In this document: piece after piece, positions 50,549-59,154 of the stretch
Position numbering within the stretch: the stretch's first letter is position 1
Layout of the letters: every line of letters begins with the position of its first letter
From: Streptomyces rugosispiralis
GTDB taxonomy: Bacteria; Actinomycetota; Actinomycetes; Streptomycetales; Streptomycetaceae
Length of the DNA stretch: 64,000 nucleotides
NCBI RefSeq assembly: GCF_024505145.1
Contig: NZ_JANIAA010000009.1
Location: 186,001-250,000, forward strand
Reading direction: 5' to 3'
Notes under the pieces: generated by a model
The model's database searches: none
The model's input: the letters and a program-made list of their open reading frames with translations, nothing else
Told to the model about the DNA's origin: nothing
Program-made: the position numbers and the translations under genes

Positions 50549-51057
50549 GGGGTGGGACGAACCGCCCGCGTACGGCGGCGGTGGCCGTGCTCCTCGCCCT
50601 GGCGGCGGCCGCCGGCTGCGGGGTGCGGCCCACCGGGGTGGTGGACGGCGGCGAGCCCGCGAAGGGGCTCACCAAGGATCTGCGGATCTACTACGTCCGC
50701 GGCTCCGCGCTCCAGGGCGTCACCCGCCCCGACACCTCCATCAAGGAACCCATCGGCGCCCTCAAGCTGCTGTCGGACATGCCGGCCTGGGCCGCGGAGC
50801 GCGGGCTCGTCAACCTCGTCCGGCTCGGGCCGTACTGGACCAGCGGCACGGGCCACCGGATCACCCTGCACTCGCCCGGCGCCTCCTTCGACAGCCCGGG
50901 TGACCGGCTGCCCAACGGCCAGTTGGTGTGCACCCTCGCCCGTGCCCAGTCCTTCCTGCACCGTGACGAGGCCATCCGGCCGGACGACGTCCGGGTCTCC
51001 CTGGACGATGGCGAGCGGACGTACGGCCCCTACCAGTGCTCGCAGTTCCTCACGTGA
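50545..51057 (+). CDS. Lipoprotein of the two-component operon
   Basis: A 170-aa lipoprotein. The signal AVAVLLALAAAAGCGV carries lipobox AAAGC, so the mature protein begins at that Cys. GLTKDLRIYYVRGSALQGVTR resembles GerMN/LpqB-like starts, but the rest is not recognised; two Cys (LVCTLA, PYQCSQF) may pair. ATG 50545 overlaps the kinase stop. It may modulate the sensor in the way CseA acts on CseC (inference). Confidence 0.8.
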   Translation: MRGGTNRPRTAAVAVLLALAAAAGCGVRPTGVVDGGEPAKGLTKDLRIYYVRGSALQGVTRPDTSIKEPIGALKLLSDMPAWAAERGLVNLVRLGPYWTSGTGHRITLHSPGASFDSPGDRLPNGQLVCTLARAQSFLHRDEAIRPDDVRVSLDDGERTYGPYQCSQFLT

Positions 51058-51062
51058 CAGCG

Positions 51063-51695
51063 TTACGCCGCGGCGCGCACCTCGCGTGCGGCGTCCGCGT
51101 GGAGCGCGACCCGGACCAGGGCGGCGGCCAGCCGGGGAAGGTCCTTCCCGGCCACCAGCCCCTCCAGCGACCGCGCGCTCTTCGGCAGCCCGACCCGCTC
51201 GGCGCCGTCCAGTGCCTTGCTGTCGAAGTACGGGGCGAACTCGGGCCAGACGCCCTGCACCTCGCGCAGGAAGATGTTCACCCCGGCCGGCCCGATGCCC
51301 TTGACCCCCTGTAGCAGCTTCTTCACGTCCCCGGCCTCGCGCAGCCGCCGCAGATCGCCCCCGTACTCCCGGTTCACCAGCTCCGCCGCCTCACCCAGCT
51401 GGCTGGAGGTCCGCTCGTCGTAACGCCGGTAGCCCCCCTCGCCCAGCGCGTCCACCCGCTGCTGCCAGGTGGCCTCCGCCATCCGCCGCGGATCGCGCAT
51501 CCCGGCGTCGAAGAGGGCGCGGGCGGCGGCGACGGCGATATCGGAACTGATCCGCGCGGACAGCAGATGCGCGAGCACCAGCAGTTGGTACAGCGGGCCG
51601 GGGGTGTCGCGGAGCTTGATCCCGGCCTCGGCGGCGAAGGTCGTGCCCTGCTGGTCGAGCAGGGCACGCGCCACACTCTTGTTCTTGTCGCTCAT
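51063..51695 (-). CDS. HhH-GPD (endonuclease III superfamily) protein
   Basis: A 210-aa base-excision-repair-like protein: LYQLLVLAHLLSARISSDIAVAAARALF, LLQGVKGIGPAGVNIFLREVQGVWPEF (helix-hairpin-helix, GVKGIGPAGV) and a downstream Asp (FAPYFDSKAL). The catalytic Lys of Nth is not obvious and there is no C-terminal FeS cluster, so a monofunctional glycosylase or a diverged protein is likely. ATG 51695 is preceded by GGGATGGG. Confidence 0.82.
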   Translation of the reverse strand: MSDKNKSVARALLDQQGTTFAAEAGIKLRDTPGPLYQLLVLAHLLSARISSDIAVAAARALFDAGMRDPRRMAEATWQQRVDALGEGGYRRYDERTSSQLGEAAELVNREYGGDLRRLREAGDVKKLLQGVKGIGPAGVNIFLREVQGVWPEFAPYFDSKALDGAERVGLPKSARSLEGLVAGKDLPRLAAALVRVALHADAAREVRAAA

Positions 51696-51733
51696 CGCCC
51701 ATCCCGCCTCGTGGTGTGGTGCCGTTGCGTCGG

Positions 51734-52522
51734 TCACGGGTGCCCGGCGGCGCCCCGCTCACTCGGGGTGTCGCAGGACGCGCCCACCCCGATCGCCCCG
51801 CTGCCGGTGCCGAGCGCACGGCTCAGCGCAGAGTGCGGCGACCGCTCGCCCGGTGTGCCCTGGGCCACCAGGGCCGCCGTGTCCGCGTGCAGGGCGAGCA
51901 GGCTGGTGTCGTCCGCGCCCGAGAGCAGATCGTCCACCAGCTCCCGCCGCAGCCGCAGCTCCACCTCGGCCGGCTCGCGCAGGTGGGCCGGCTCCAGGCC
52001 CAGCGAGGTCGCGGCGTGGTCCAGCGCCCGAACGGCCCGCTCATCGGCCCTGCCCTCCGGGTCGACCAGGGGTAGCGCGCCCAGCACCTCACCGCGCGGA
52101 TCGGCCACCGCGACCAGCCGGTCCCGTACGATCCCGTCCTCGCCGTCGCCCCGGGCGGCCGTGCGGGCGAGGGCGCGCAGCCCGAACGCCCGGCCCCAGG
52201 CCCGCCTGGGGGACCGCACCGGCCCGTCCCGTCCGGCCGGCTCCCTCACCTGCGTTTCCAGGGCCTCGGTGGCCCGCTGGCCGTCGTACGGACAGCGGGC
52301 CAGACCCGCGCCGAGCCGTAGGCAGCCCGCCTCGGCGCGGCCGGTGCCGGCCGCGCTGACCTGGGCCATCGCCCGGCGCGGTATCTCCGCCTCGCCCTGG
52401 CCTTCGACCCCGTCGAAGCCGGTGAACAGGGTCGGACAGCGGCGCGGCAGCGGATCCTGGGCGACACCTGGTGGGGCCATGGGGTCACTCCGTGCGTCCT
52501 TATGTGTCCCGTGCGTCGTCAT
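51734..52522 (-). pseudogene. Remnant of a PucR/CdaR-type transcriptional regulator
   Basis: The open frame contains pieces that look like a GAF-PucR-type regulator: LVAVADPRGEVLGALPLVDPEGRADERAVRALDHAATSLGLE, then AEVELRLRRELVDDLLSGADDTSLLA and a short GTGSGAIGVGASCDTPSE, which in intact proteins is followed by a GGDEF-like part and a C-terminal HTH. Here the intervening sequence is missing and the C-terminal HTH is absent, the frame ending in ERGAAGHP. It cannot bind DNA as the intact family does. The start is not definable. Confidence 0.6.
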
Positions 52523-53196
52523 GCGTCCCGTGCGTCGTCGGGCCTCCTTGCGGAGACGTATCCTCCCTGCGGAGATCCATCGGCCGAGTACCCCTATTCA
52601 TGGCAATTCACCGCATGAGGGCGAAAAGGCCGCACGGATTTCCATCCGCGGGGTGCGGGGGCGGGCGTACGGGGCGGACGGGGATGCCGCTGCCTCGGCC
52701 GCGGAGACCCCGGTGTGACGTTCAAGCGCGGCGGACGTGATGGATTTCCTAATTCGACTGTTCCCGCGCGAGGTTGGCGCACCGCCAGAACGGGGCTCCT
52801 GGAGGGGGCTCAGCGGGACGCCTTCAAAGGCCCGGCCTGTGGAGGACCGAGGTCAGCGCGGGGTTCGGGCCGCTGGCAGATGCCGCTGACAGGTGCTCGA
52901 CAGCCCCCGGCGGCGCCCGTCTCCATGATCGGATCCGGATTGAAGTTTTCCGTTTTTCCTTTCCTCATCGAACGATTGATCAGTAATCTCGCCTCAGCAG
53001 CGGGTTGCCGTGCCGCTCTTCGTCGTGCTCCACTTCCCCGAGGACGCGGACGACCCGAGGGCGGCCCCGGAAGCCGGAAGAGGGCGAAGGAAGTGCAGGA
53101 CGTGGACTGGCGGCCGGAGGGCATCGACGCCACAGGCGAGGACGCGGCAGGCTACAGGGACACAGCCCATGGCGGCTGCCCCGGGGAGCGCACGAT
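52523..53196. other. Gene-free region upstream of the GGDEF-EAL gene
   Basis: About 670 bp with no convincing gene. A distinctly AT-richer stretch at about 52,935-52,990 (GAAGTTTTCCGTTTTTCC, CGAACGATTGATCAG) stands out against the G/C background and probably carries the promoter of the c-di-GMP gene. Short frames near 53,010 have poor ribosome sites and unlike-protein composition. Confidence 0.45.
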
Positions 53197-55446
53197 ATGA
53201 CTTCCGAATCGGGCGGGCCGAGATGTGACCGCGGCGCCGGGGACGCCGCCGGACACCCCGCCCCCAGGGAGAACGATCCGCTGAGGCGATTCGCGGGCAT
53301 CTGGTGCCGGGCGGTCCACCCGCTGGCCGCCACGAAGATGACGCCTGACGAGTTCGAGGGCTATCTGCTGCCGCTGGCCCACCGGTTGAGCGCCGCCCTG
53401 TGCTCCTCCCCCTTCGACACCGAGGCCGCGTACGAGGTCGGGGCCGCGCTGGTGGACGCCCAGTGCACCGAGCCCGACGCGCTGCCCGCCATCCTGGGCG
53501 TCATCGACGCGCATCTGGTGTCCTGCTCGTCGCCCGGAGCGCCCTTCTCCCGGCCGTCCGGTGAATCGTTCCCAGGCCCGTCCGACGAGCCCGCCCACGA
53601 GCCCCTGGCCGACGAGGAGGCGCGTGCCCGCTGTGTGCGACTGCAGCACGCCCTCGCCGCCGGATTCGTCCGCGAGCTGCGCGAACGCGAGCGCGATGAG
53701 CAGGAGGCCATCTCACGAGCCGCGATGGCCGCCCGGACCGAGGCCGAGAAGGCGCTGCACGCGAGCGAGGCCAAGTTCCAGGCCGTCTTCGAGGGCGCGG
53801 TCATCGGCGTGGGCATCGCCGGGCTCGACGGGGAGGTGCTCGTCGTCAACGACGCCATGGCCCGGATGTTCGGCGGGATGGACTTCTTCCGCCCCGGCCG
53901 CAAGGTCACCGAGTTCGTGCACCCCGACGACGTCCCCGGCGCCCATGAGCTCTACCGCGAGTTGGTCAACGGCGAGCGCGACCACTTCCGCATCGAGAAG
54001 CCGCACTACCGCGACGACGGCAGCGAGCTGTGGACCAATCTGACGGTCACCCTGCTGCGCGACTCCAGCGGTGCCCCGCAGTACCAGCTCGCCCTCGCCG
54101 AGGACATCACCGAGCACCGGCAGCTCCGGGAGCGGCTGCGCTACGAGGCCACCCACGACGAGCTGACCGGACTGCCCAACCGCACCCTGTTCCTGGAGCG
54201 GCTGGACCAGGTGCTGGCCGCCGACGCCGACGCCGAGCGGTTCGGCGTGTGCTACCTGGACCTGGATGGCTTCAAGGCCGTCAACGACAGCCTCGGTCAT
54301 GTCGTCGGTGACGGGATGCTCAAGGCCGTGGCCGAACGCCTCCAGCGCTGTGTGAAGCCCGCCGAGCTGCTCGCCCGGGTCGGCGGCGATGAGTTCCTCG
54401 CCCTGGTCACCGGCCCCGCCGCACAGGCCGACGGCGCCGGGCTGGCCCGCCGGATGCTCGCCGCGCTCGCCGAACCCGTCCGGATCGAGGGCCGTGAGCT
54501 GCGGGTACGGGCCAGCATCGGCGTGGTCGACGGCCGGGCCGGGGAGATCGGCCGGGCCGAGGTGCTGCGCAGCGCCGATATCACCATGTACCGGGCCAAG
54601 GCCGCGGGCGGCAATCGCTTCGAGATCGCCGACGCCGACTCCAACGCCCGGGTGATCGCCCGTCACAGCCTCACCAACGGGCTGCCCTCCGCCCTGGAGA
54701 AGGGCGAGTTCTTCATCGAGTACCAGCCGCTGGTACGGCTCACCGACGGCACCGTGCGCGGCGCCGAGGCGCTCGTACGCTGGCTGCACCCGCTGCACGG
54801 AGTGCTCGGCCCCGACCAGTTCATCCCGCTCGCCGAGGACACCGGGCTGATCGTCCCGCTCGGCCGCTGGGTGCTGGAGCAGGCCGCCCGGCAGGCGCGG
54901 AAGTGGCGCGACGCCGCCGAGGACGACGAGTCGCTGCGCGTCAACGTCAATCTCTCGCCGTGCCAGCTGAGCCATCCCACGCTGGTCTCCGACACGGTGG
55001 CGGTCCTGGAGAACGCCGGGCTGTGCCCCAGCGCGCTGTGCCTGGAGGTCACCGAGAACGACCTCATCGGCGCCGACGAGACCGCCCTGCGGCCGCTGCG
55101 GCAACTCGCCGACCTCGGTGTGGACATCGCCCTGGACGACTTCGGCACCGGCTACTCCAACCTGTCGTATCTGCGCCGGCTCCCGGTCTCCCAGCTCAAG
55201 CTGGACCGTTCGTTCACCCGGGGCATGCAGCGGGCCCCGGCCGACCCGGTCGACGTCAAGATCGTCGAGGGGATCGTCTCGCTCGCGCACACGCTGGACC
55301 TCGCGGTGACGGTCGAGGGCGTGGAGACGGCCGTACAGGCCGAGCATCTGCGGGGGCTGGGCTGTGACACCGCGCAGGGCTGGTACTACGCACGGCCGGG
55401 CCCGCCGGAGCGGCTGCACACCCTGGCGCTGGCCGACGCGAGCTGA
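53197..55446 (+). CDS. PAS-GGDEF-EAL cyclic-di-GMP signalling protein
   Basis: A 749-aa cytoplasmic protein. Residues ~1-180 are a helical N-terminal region, ~185-305 a PAS domain (KFQAVFEGAVIGVGIAGLDGEVL, ALAEDITEHRQL), ~315-480 a GGDEF domain with intact RVGGDEF (~395), and ~490-745 an EAL domain with intact GAEALVRW (~524) and DDFGTGYSN. Both catalytic signatures are present, so it could make and degrade c-di-GMP, which controls development through BldD in Streptomyces. ATG 53197 follows GGGGAG by 8 nt. It lacks membrane segments. Confidence 0.93.
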   Translation: MTSESGGPRCDRGAGDAAGHPAPRENDPLRRFAGIWCRAVHPLAATKMTPDEFEGYLLPLAHRLSAALCSSPFDTEAAYEVGAALVDAQCTEPDALPAILGVIDAHLVSCSSPGAPFSRPSGESFPGPSDEPAHEPLADEEARARCVRLQHALAAGFVRELRERERDEQEAISRAAMAARTEAEKALHASEAKFQAVFEGAVIGVGIAGLDGEVLVVNDAMARMFGGMDFFRPGRKVTEFVHPDDVPGAHELYRELVNGERDHFRIEKPHYRDDGSELWTNLTVTLLRDSSGAPQYQLALAEDITEHRQLRERLRYEATHDELTGLPNRTLFLERLDQVLAADADAERFGVCYLDLDGFKAVNDSLGHVVGDGMLKAVAERLQRCVKPAELLARVGGDEFLALVTGPAAQADGAGLARRMLAALAEPVRIEGRELRVRASIGVVDGRAGEIGRAEVLRSADITMYRAKAAGGNRFEIADADSNARVIARHSLTNGLPSALEKGEFFIEYQPLVRLTDGTVRGAEALVRWLHPLHGVLGPDQFIPLAEDTGLIVPLGRWVLEQAARQARKWRDAAEDDESLRVNVNLSPCQLSHPTLVSDTVAVLENAGLCPSALCLEVTENDLIGADETALRPLRQLADLGVDIALDDFGTGYSNLSYLRRLPVSQLKLDRSFTRGMQRAPADPVDVKIVEGIVSLAHTLDLAVTVEGVETAVQAEHLRGLGCDTAQGWYYARPGPPERLHTLALADAS

Positions 55447-55512
55447 GGGCGCGGCCGGCGGAGGGCGCAAGAGGTGGTGTTCCCCTCGCGCCTGTCCGGC
55501 GGTGCGGCGCGC

Positions 55513-55592
55513 CGTGTTCAGTCGGCTGTGTTCAGTCGGCCCGCTCAGCCGACTGTGTTCAGCCGCCGCGCTCAGCCGACTGTGTTCAGCCG
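55513..55592. repeat. Tandem TGTTCAGYCGGC-type repeat at DUF779 gene end
   Basis: About six imperfect copies of (C)TGTGTTCAGTCGGC / CGCTCAGCCGACTG, partly mutually inverted, run for 80 bp between the convergent GGDEF-EAL and DUF779 genes. The DUF779 stop codon (55586-55588) lies inside the last copy. Confidence 0.75.
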
Positions 55593-55942
55593 GCCGTGTC
55601 GTCCAGCAGCCGTGAGCGGATCAGGAAGCGCACCCCTTCCGGCGCCTCCAGGGAGAAGCCGCTGCCACGGCCCGGCACCACGTCCACCGTGAGATGCGTA
55701 TGGGCCCACAGCTCGAACTGCGAGGCCGACATCCAGAAGCCCACCGGCTCCTCGACCCCGTCCACCTCCAGCTCCCCGAGCAGCACATCCGACCCGCCCG
55801 TACGGAACTCGCCGAGCGGATAGCACATCGGGGCGCTGCCGTCGCAGCAGCCGCCCGACTGGTGGAACATCAGCGGGCCGTGATCCGCCCGCAGTTTGCG
55901 GATCAGCTCGGCCGCGGCCGGTGTCAGCGCGATACGGTCCAT
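55586..55942 (-). CDS. DUF779-family protein
   Basis: A 118-aa protein: LIRKLRADHGPLMFHQSGGCCDGSAPMCYPLGEF with a CCDGxxPMC cysteine cluster, GFWMSASQFELWAHTHLTVDVVPGRGSGFSLEAPEG. DUF779 proteins are usually encoded next to aldehyde dehydrogenases; none is in the window, so it is an orphan copy. The cysteine cluster suggests metal or thiol chemistry. No good ribosome site is seen before ATG 55942. Confidence 0.85.
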   Translation of the reverse strand: MDRIALTPAAAELIRKLRADHGPLMFHQSGGCCDGSAPMCYPLGEFRTGGSDVLLGELEVDGVEEPVGFWMSASQFELWAHTHLTVDVVPGRGSGFSLEAPEGVRFLIRSRLLDDTAG

Positions 55943-56078
55943 GGGCGATCCCTCTCCGTCATGCTGGTCCTGCTCACCGAGCGGTCAGGGGTCCGGCCCA
56001 GCGAACCCCTCGCCACGTTGCGAGAACGTTGCCCTTCACCACGATGCCCCCCACCACGATGCCATCACGGCGTCCCCC

Positions 56079-56450
56079 TCACCATGTCATCGGCAGCTCG
56101 CGCAGCCCATAGGTGTTCTTGTCCGTACGGACGTGGACCTGGTCGAACGGAACCGCCGGCAGCAGGGCGGGGAACCGGTCGAAGAGCCTGGCGTACGAGC
56201 AGCGCATCAGCGAGCGGGCCAGTTGCTGTCCCAGGCACTGGTGAATGCCGTAGCCGAACGCGGCGTGATGGGCCGCCGGGCGGGTGACGTCCAGGGTGTC
56301 GGGCGCCGGGAACTGCTCCGGATCGCGGTTGACCGCGGGCAGCGCGAGGGTGACCGAATCCCCGGCCTTGATCAGGTCGTCGCCGACCTGGACATCCTCC
56401 AGGGCGGTGCGGATGGGCCCGAAGTGGGTGACCTGGAGTTCGGCGAGTGC
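56079..56450 (-). pseudogene. Cytochrome P450, C-terminal fragment
   Basis: About 125 C-terminal residues of an actinobacterial P450. DSVTLALPAVNRDPEQFPAPDTLDV and the haem-binding AFGYGIHQCLGQQLARSLM (axial Cys) are intact to the natural C-terminus, but the N-terminal two thirds, including the I-helix, are missing. The upstream edge, near 56,445, runs directly into NRPS sequence on the opposite strand. No start codon with a ribosome site is present. Confidence 0.85.
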
Positions 56451-57700
56451 CGGGCCACCCACCACAACCTGGCCAACGGCCCGATCCCCGATGTATCGGT
56501 CATGGCCTATGAACAGCCCGACGGCGGTATCCGCATCGACCTGAACGGCAACGCCGACCTCTACGGCCCCCAGGACCTGGCCGACCACCAGCGACGACTC
56601 TTCGCCTTGTTGGAGGCGGTGGTGGTGGATGCGGGGCGGTGTGTGGGTGGCGTGGAATTGGTGTCGGTGGCGGAGCGTGGGGTGTTGTTGGAGTGGGGGA
56701 GTGGTGGTGCGGGAACGGCGCCTGCGGTGTTGGGCGAGCGGATGGTGGGCTGTGGGGACGGTGTGCTTGCAGTGAGGTGCGGCCAAGTGTCCCTGACTTA
56801 CGCGGAGTTGGGTTCGCGGTCGGATCGGTTGGCGCGGTTTTTGGTGGGGTGTGGGGTGGGGCCGGAGCGGTTGGTGGCGGTGGCGTTGCCGCGTTCGGTG
56901 GATCTGGTGGTGGTGTTGCTGGCGGTGTTGAAGGCGGGTGGTGCGTACGTACCGGTGGATCCGGGGTTTCCGGCGGAGCGGGTGCGGTTCATGGTGGAGG
57001 ATGCCGGGCCGGTGTTGGTGGTGGCGTCGGGTGATGTGGCGGGGCGGTTGCCGTCGTTGGATGTGCCGGTGGTGGTGCTGGACGATCCGGAGACGGCGCG
57101 GGAGGTGGACGAGCGGCCGGGTACGGCGCTGACGGATGAGGATCGTCTGGCGCCGCCGCATCCCTCGCATCCGGCGTATGTGATGTGCACCTCCGGCTCG
57201 ACCGGCCACCCCAAGGGCGTGGTGGTGTCCCACCAGAGCCTGCTCAACACGGTCGCGTGGGCCGTCGACACCCTGGGGACGCGGGCCCTCTCCCACGTGA
57301 TGATGTCCGCCTCGGCGAGTTTCGACGTATCCGCCTTCGAGCTGTTCGCGCCGCTCGCGTCCGGTGGATGCGTGGAGATCGTGGACGATGCCGTGGCCCT
57401 GGTGGGGCGGTTACCCCACCGGCCGGAAACGAGCCTGGTGAGCGGCGTCCCCTCGGCCCTGGTCCAGGTCGCGAAGGCCATCGGGCCACGGGACTTCCCG
57501 GGCGTCGTGGTCTGCGCCGGGGAGGCCCTGTCGGGCCCGGCGGCTCGCGCCATCGGTGACGCCCTGCCGGCTGCCGGGTGCTCAACGCCTACGGCCCGAC
57601 GGAGGCCACGGTCTACGCGACGGCCGGGTGGTACGACGCCGAGGCCGATGGCGCCGCACCGATCGGTGGGCCGATCGCCGGTATGCGGGTGTATATGCTC
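56450..57700 (+). pseudogene. NRPS fragment: condensation-domain end plus adenylation domain, frameshifted
   Basis: HHNLANGPIPDVSV and the following LNGNADLYGPQDL region are the end of a condensation domain. The adenylation domain follows with LTYAELGSRSDRLARFL, LAVLKAGGAYVPVDPGFPAERV and CTSGSTGHPKGVVVSH (core A3). Near 57,575 the frame shifts: NAYGPTEATVYAT continues in another frame and stops being homologous after GMRVYML. No carrier or further domains remain. The 56,600-57,150 stretch is strikingly G/T-rich on this strand, unlike the surrounding genes. Confidence 0.85.
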
Positions 57701-58375
57701 CAGCAGTCGGCCCGCCTGAGCCGCCAACGCCCCCGCACTACGCCCAGACACCACCCACGGCGTCACCCCAGATGCCACACCCCCACCAGCGGAAACCACC
57801 TCCACACCCGAGTCCTCATCCACCGGTGCTTCCTCAAGGACAACGTGGGCATTGGTCCCCGACACACCAAAGGAAGACACCCCAGCCCGCCGAACCCGCT
57901 CCCCACGCGACCAGGCGACGGGCTCAGTCAGCAGCTCCACAGCGCCCGCGTCCCAGCCAACATGCGAGGACGGCTGGTCCACATGCAACGTACGCGGCAG
58001 CATCTCTCGGCGCAGGGCCATGACCATCTTGATCACACCACCCACACCAGCAGCAGCCTGCGCATGACCGATATTCGACTTCAACGACCCCAGCCGCAGC
58101 GGCCTACCGTCTTCCCGCCCCTGCCCGTAAGTGGCTAGCAGCGCGTACGCCTCAATGGGATCACCCAACCGAGTCCCGGTCCCATGCCCCTCGACAGCAT
58201 CCACATCCGCCGCCGACAACCGCGCATTGGCCAGCGCCTGCCGAATCACACGCTCCTGCGACGGACCATTCGGCGCCGTCAACCCATTCGACGCACCATC
58301 CTGATTCACCGCAGAACCACGCACCACCGCCAACACCCGATGCCCCCGCGCCCGCGCATCCCGGGAGGTGTTCAA
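57700..58375 (-). pseudogene. Type I PKS ketosynthase C-terminal fragment
   Basis: HRVLAVVRGSAVNQDGASNGLTAPNGPSQERVI, VEGHGTGTRLGDPIEA and SNIGHAQAAAGVGGVIKMV hold both catalytic histidines of a KS domain, followed by GVSSFGVSGTNAHVVLEEAP. The active-site Cys half is missing upstream and the frame is cut after the linker near LLEH. It abuts the NRPS fragment at about 57,700 with the strand reversed, so the join is a rearrangement, not a natural hybrid. Confidence 0.85.
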
Positions 58376-58530
58376 CGCCCGCACGCTCAGGGCGCTGCTG
58401 CGAGGTCCTCGCCATCCCGCACAGTACGACCTTCCCCCCCGAGCACACCGGACTCCCCGCGCCGACGGGCTGCCCCCCGCGCCCGTCCACGGCACCGGAG
58501 GGCGGGCCCGCGGCGCCCGTACCCACGACG

Positions 58531-58590
58531 GACGAGACGTACACGGACGAGACGTACACGGACGAGACGCGCACGGACGAGACGTACGAG
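58531..58590. repeat. 15-bp tandem repeat (GACGAGACGTACACG), four units
   Basis: Four consecutive units at 58531, 58546, 58561 and 58576 with two or three variant bases. The array ends 12 bp before the start of the SgcJ-like remnant, so it lies in its 5' leader. Confidence 0.9.
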
Positions 58591-58602
58591 GGAAGGACCC
58601 CG

Positions 58603-58864
58603 ATGGTGGAGAGCGAGACCGAGAAGAAGGCCGTGGTCGCCGTGCTGGAGCGGCTGGGCGCGGCCTGGTCGGAGCTGGACGCTCGGGCGCTGGCGGATGT
58701 GTTCACCGCCGAGGCGACCATGATCGCTTTCGGATATCTGCGCAAGGCCGGAGGTGACCGCGGAGAACGCGATCCGCTCCACCTGGGCGCTGGTCAAACA
58801 GGACGGTGAGTGGCGCGTCGCCGCGTACCACAACAGCCCCGCCAAGGAGGACATGCCCGTGTGA
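58603..58864 (+). pseudogene. SgcJ/EcaC-like (NTF2-fold) gene with internal deletion and frameshift
   Basis: The start MVESETEKKAVVAVLERLGAAWSELDARALADVFTAEATMIAFG is a normal SgcJ/SnoaL-type N-terminus. After LRKAGG the sequence jumps, in another frame, to VTAENAIRSTWALVKQDGEWRVAAYHNSPAKEDMPV, the normal C-terminus. The middle ~50 residues are missing. Such small proteins often belong to secondary-metabolite clusters, in keeping with the neighbouring PKS/NRPS debris. Confidence 0.75.
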
Positions 58865-58896
58865 CCCGGCAAACCGGGCCCGCCCACGAGGTCTAA

Positions 58897-58922
58897 GCCG
58901 CTCCCGCCTCGGCGGGAGCGGC
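58897..58922. terminator. Hairpin terminator, 12-bp stem
   Basis: GCCGCTCCCGCC (58897-58908) and GGCGGGAGCGGC (58911-58922) are perfectly complementary with two bases between, so the real loop uses part of the stem. It isolates the remnant region from the polyol operon. Confidence 0.85.
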
Positions 58923-58967
58923 CCGCTGAGCCCAAGCCGTCACGTTTCGGTAACCAGGCGGAAACCC

Positions 58968-58996
58968 TTGACGTTTCTCATGGCTGGTTCTTAATC
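58968..58996 (+). promoter_or_regulatory. Sigma-70-type promoter of the MFS-FGGY-GlpD operon
   Basis: TTGACG (58968-58973) and TTAATC (58991-58996) are separated by 17 bp, a good vegetative promoter for this genus. It is about 160 bp upstream of the MFS start. GTTTC/GAAAC arms just upstream (58944-58965) could be an operator but are short. Confidence 0.65.
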
Positions 58997-59154
58997 TCGC
59001 TGCACCGCGTAGTTGGCGGTTCCAGCAGTTCACGTGCTGCGGCGCTTTCCGCAGTTTTTGGCAGGCACAGACATAGACCACCTGTCGGTGGCTTCGTCGT
59101 GCCTGTTTTCTGTGCTCCCCGTGCCGCCGGTAGGTCTTCCTCGAAGGCGGATTC

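Noticed and set aside
53010..53228. Small plus-strand gene before the GGDEF-EAL gene
   Set aside because: Weak start signals, Arg/Gly/Ala-rich non-native composition and overlap with the real gene's ribosome site.
56450..58375. Working hybrid NRPS-PKS gene cluster
   Set aside because: Fragments are truncated, frameshifted and on opposite strands, with no complete module.
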